A DNA stretch of 34,827 nucleotides. Origin: Mesorhizobium sp. B2-4-3. Its GTDB lineage: Bacteria > Pseudomonadota > Alphaproteobacteria > Rhizobiales > Rhizobiaceae. This document shows, one piece after another, positions 33,262 to 34,827 of the stretch (positions are counted from its first letter, which is position 1; every line of letters starts with the position of its first letter). The position numbers and the translations under genes were made by a program. Where the stretch lies: positions 1-34,827 of the forward strand of contig NZ_VFVL01000045.1 in the NCBI RefSeq assembly GCF_006442815.1. Direction: 5' to 3'. The notes under the pieces are model-generated. The model was not told the DNA's origin. It was given only the letters and a program-made list of their open reading frames with translations, and did no database searches.

Positions 33262-33585
33262 GACGCCCACCTTTGACTGTGGACGGTACCAATCTTGTCT
33301 CAAATTATCGGAAAGGAAGGTGGGTAAGTTTCCGCGAATCACGCTATTCTGTTTTGCATCAAATTTTATTCAAAATTATACTTCCATTTACCAAGGCGGG
33401 AGGCGTGCGGCGCGGTCAATCCCGCGGTCCTTAAGATCATACATATCCAGATATATCATCGCAATTTACCAAGTGTAAAAAATGCGATTCTCTACATATT
33501 CGAATATATGAATTAGATTGAAGGTCTGTTGCAAAGCGCGGGCCTGACATGTCTCTTTCCGGGAAATGCCGGAGGGGTTTTAGCT
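33262..33585. promoter_or_regulatory. AT-rich divergent regulatory region between the LapG-like and adhesin genes
   Basis: This 324-nt stretch is far richer in A and T than the rest of the window. It contains palindromes GATATATC (33450-33457) and ATATTCGAATAT (33496-33507), a direct repeat ATTTACCAAG at 33386-33395 and 33464-33473, and A/T runs such as AAATTTTATTCAAAATTATA (33361-33380). It must hold the promoters of both flanking genes. Such AT-rich surface-gene promoters are typical targets of MucR/Ros-type silencers in rhizobia. I cannot assign -35/-10 boxes. Confidence 0.6.
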
Positions 33586-34827
33586 ATGACGACCAATATC
33601 GAATTCGACGCCGTTTCAAATTCCTGGGACGAGCACACGAGCGCTGGGGAAAATCCCATCTCGACGGGTGTCCAGGTCGCGCAGGCGACCACCGGCCAGG
33701 CGGCGAGCGAGCCAGTGCCGGTCGATGTCGGCAGCGGCGCGCCGGCCCAAGGCGCGGCCAATGCGCCGGCAGCCAACCAGCCGGCGGCCGACGCCAAGGC
33801 TCCTGCTCCCGCACCGGCGGCAAATGCAGCGGCAGGCAATACCCCGCATGAATATCATGTCGAGGCCGGCAACGTCGTAAAGCTTCCGGCCAGCGTGTCG
33901 ATCGACAACATCAAGGTCGACGGACACGATCTCGTCCTCACGCAGCCCGACGGATCCCAGATCGTCATCAAGGACGCCGCGCTGAACGTGCCGACCTTCA
34001 TCCTCGGCGATGTCGAGGTGCCGCGCGTGGCCCTGATCGCCGCGCTCGAGGCAAGCCATGTCGATGTCGCCTTCGGCGCCGACGGCTCGATCTCGGCCGG
34101 CGGCAACGGCTCGCCGGGCAGCGCGGGCGGAAATTTCGAACATCCCGCAGGTGGGATCGGCGACGGCTTCGGCCTGACGTCGCTGCTGCCGCCGACGGAC
34201 CTGGCGTTCGGCCAGCCTGACCATCGCGAGCTGTTCCCGGGATTGCTGCCGGACTCCACGCCGACGATCCTCGACCTGACGCCGTCGACCAGCGGCGGCG
34301 ACACCACCGTCAACGAGAAGGGTCTGCCGGAAAGCTCAGGGTCGGAAGGCGCGGGCGAGGTGGCGGCGCCCGGCTCCGACGGCGATCCCTCCGAGCACAA
34401 CACCGGCACCTTCACCATCAACTCGCCCGACGGCATCGGCTCGGTGACCATTAACAATCAGGTGATTTCGGCCGCCGCGCTTGCCAACAGCGCGTCGACA
34501 CCGATCCCCATCACGACGCCGTTCGGCAACACGCTGACCATCAACGGCTACGACGCCGCCACCGGCCAGGTGAGCTATACCTACACGCTCCTGCATAGCG
34601 AGCAGCACCCGGCCGGCGACGCCTCGATCTTTGACAACATGACGGTGACCGTCACCGACGGCGATGGCGACGTCTCGCTTCCGGGTACACTGTCGGTCGA
34701 GATTATTGACGATGTGCCGACGGCGCATGACGACGTTGCCGCGCAGGCAGCCGAGAACGCACCGGTGACGGTGAACGTGTTCGCCAACGACGTGCCCGGC
34801 GCGGACGGCGTCAATATCGCCGACCCG
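33586..34827 (+). CDS. Large repeat adhesin exported by type I secretion, 5' part only (T1SS-143/VCBS-like repeats)
   Basis: The reading frame is open from ATG 33586 to the window end, 414 codons without stop, so the gene is cut by the window. GGAGGGG at 33571-33577 sets the start. No signal peptide is present, as expected for type I secretion. Residues 1-90 are low in complexity (Ala, Pro, Gln) and hold AAAG at 81-84, a possible LapG-type cleavage motif. Residues about 92-155 form a beta-rich module (VDGHDLVLTQPDGSQIVIKD). Further on, VTVTDGDGDVSLPG and EIIDDVPTAHDD mark T1SS-143/VCBS-type repeats that usually occur many times in giant adhesins, with RTX repeats and the secretion signal at the unseen C terminus. 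The exporter genes and LapG-like protease upstream support this role. Confidence 0.82.
   Translation, partial: MTTNIEFDAVSNSWDEHTSAGENPISTGVQVAQATTGQAASEPVPVDVGSGAPAQGAANAPAANQPAADAKAPAPAPAANAAAGNTPHEYHVEAGNVVKLPASVSIDNIKVDGHDLVLTQPDGSQIVIKDAALNVPTFILGDVEVPRVALIAALEASHVDVAFGADGSISAGGNGSPGSAGGNFEHPAGGIGDGFGLTSLLPPTDLAFGQPDHRELFPGLLPDSTPTILDLTPSTSGGDTTVNEKGLPESSGSEGAGEVAAPGSDGDPSEHNTGTFTINSPDGIGSVTINNQVISAAALANSASTPIPITTPFGNTLTINGYDAATGQVSYTYTLLHSEQHPAGDASIFDNMTVTVTDGDGDVSLPGTLSVEIIDDVPTAHDDVAAQAAENAPVTVNVFANDVPGADGVNIADP

Noticed and set aside
1..34827. tRNA, rRNA, prophage or insertion-sequence genes
   Set aside because: No cloverleaf-like sequence, transposase motif, integrase or phage structural protein was recognised.

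Overview
The window is a GC-rich chromosomal segment that reads like a Mesorhizobium-type alphaproteobacterium (Rhizobiales). Three things point there, all as inference: a zwf-pgl-edd Entner-Doudoroff operon, a roughly 160 bp RIME-like palindromic repeat of the kind described in rhizobia, and gene content rich in polysaccharide and type I secretion functions. I see no tRNA, rRNA, CRISPR array, phage genes or transposase.

Left part (1-5100). A small four-helix-bundle (23S rRNA intervening-sequence type) protein gene sits exactly between two inverted arrays of an 8-bp repeat. It lies 11 bp upstream of a PuuB-like FAD oxidoreductase. An SH3-domain membrane protein gene then converges and overlaps with an unusual Mur-ligase-family gene, followed by a short-chain dehydrogenase.

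Central metabolism and regulation (5390-13190). zwf, pgl and edd form a tight operon that ends at a 15-bp perfect-stem terminator. On the other strand, folD, a GlxA-family AraC-type regulator and a secreted VWA-domain protein form a probable transcription unit that converges on the same terminator.

Surface glycan locus (13400-22850). It holds a GumC/Wzz-like chain-length protein with unusual cytoplasmic extensions, a Wzx-type flippase, a DUF6492-type putative transferase, a WecG/TagA transferase, GT4 and GT2 glycosyltransferases, and an ExoQ/WaaL-type polymerase or ligase. The three minus-strand transferases are joined by 4-nt start/stop overlaps. A 117-nt near-palindrome separates the convergent flippase and DUF6492 genes. 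No priming transferase or outer-membrane export protein is present in the window.

Small genes (22990-25900). These are proC, a VapBC toxin-antitoxin pair with a visible promoter and operator, and a COG4091 predicted homoserine-dehydrogenase-like oxidoreductase.

Adhesin secretion locus (26389-34827). In order it carries a TolC-family channel, a LapB-like ABC transporter, a HlyD/LapC-like adaptor, a ribbon-helix-helix plus PAS-like regulator coupled to the adaptor, a RIME-like repeat, a LapG-like periplasmic cysteine protease, and the start of a large repeat adhesin that runs off the right end. The protease and adhesin are divergent from a 324-nt AT-rich region. This looks like a complete Lap-type surface-adhesin system except for LapD. 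The translationally coupled RHH/PAS protein and the inverted-array four-helix-bundle cassette are the two most unusual arrangements in the window.
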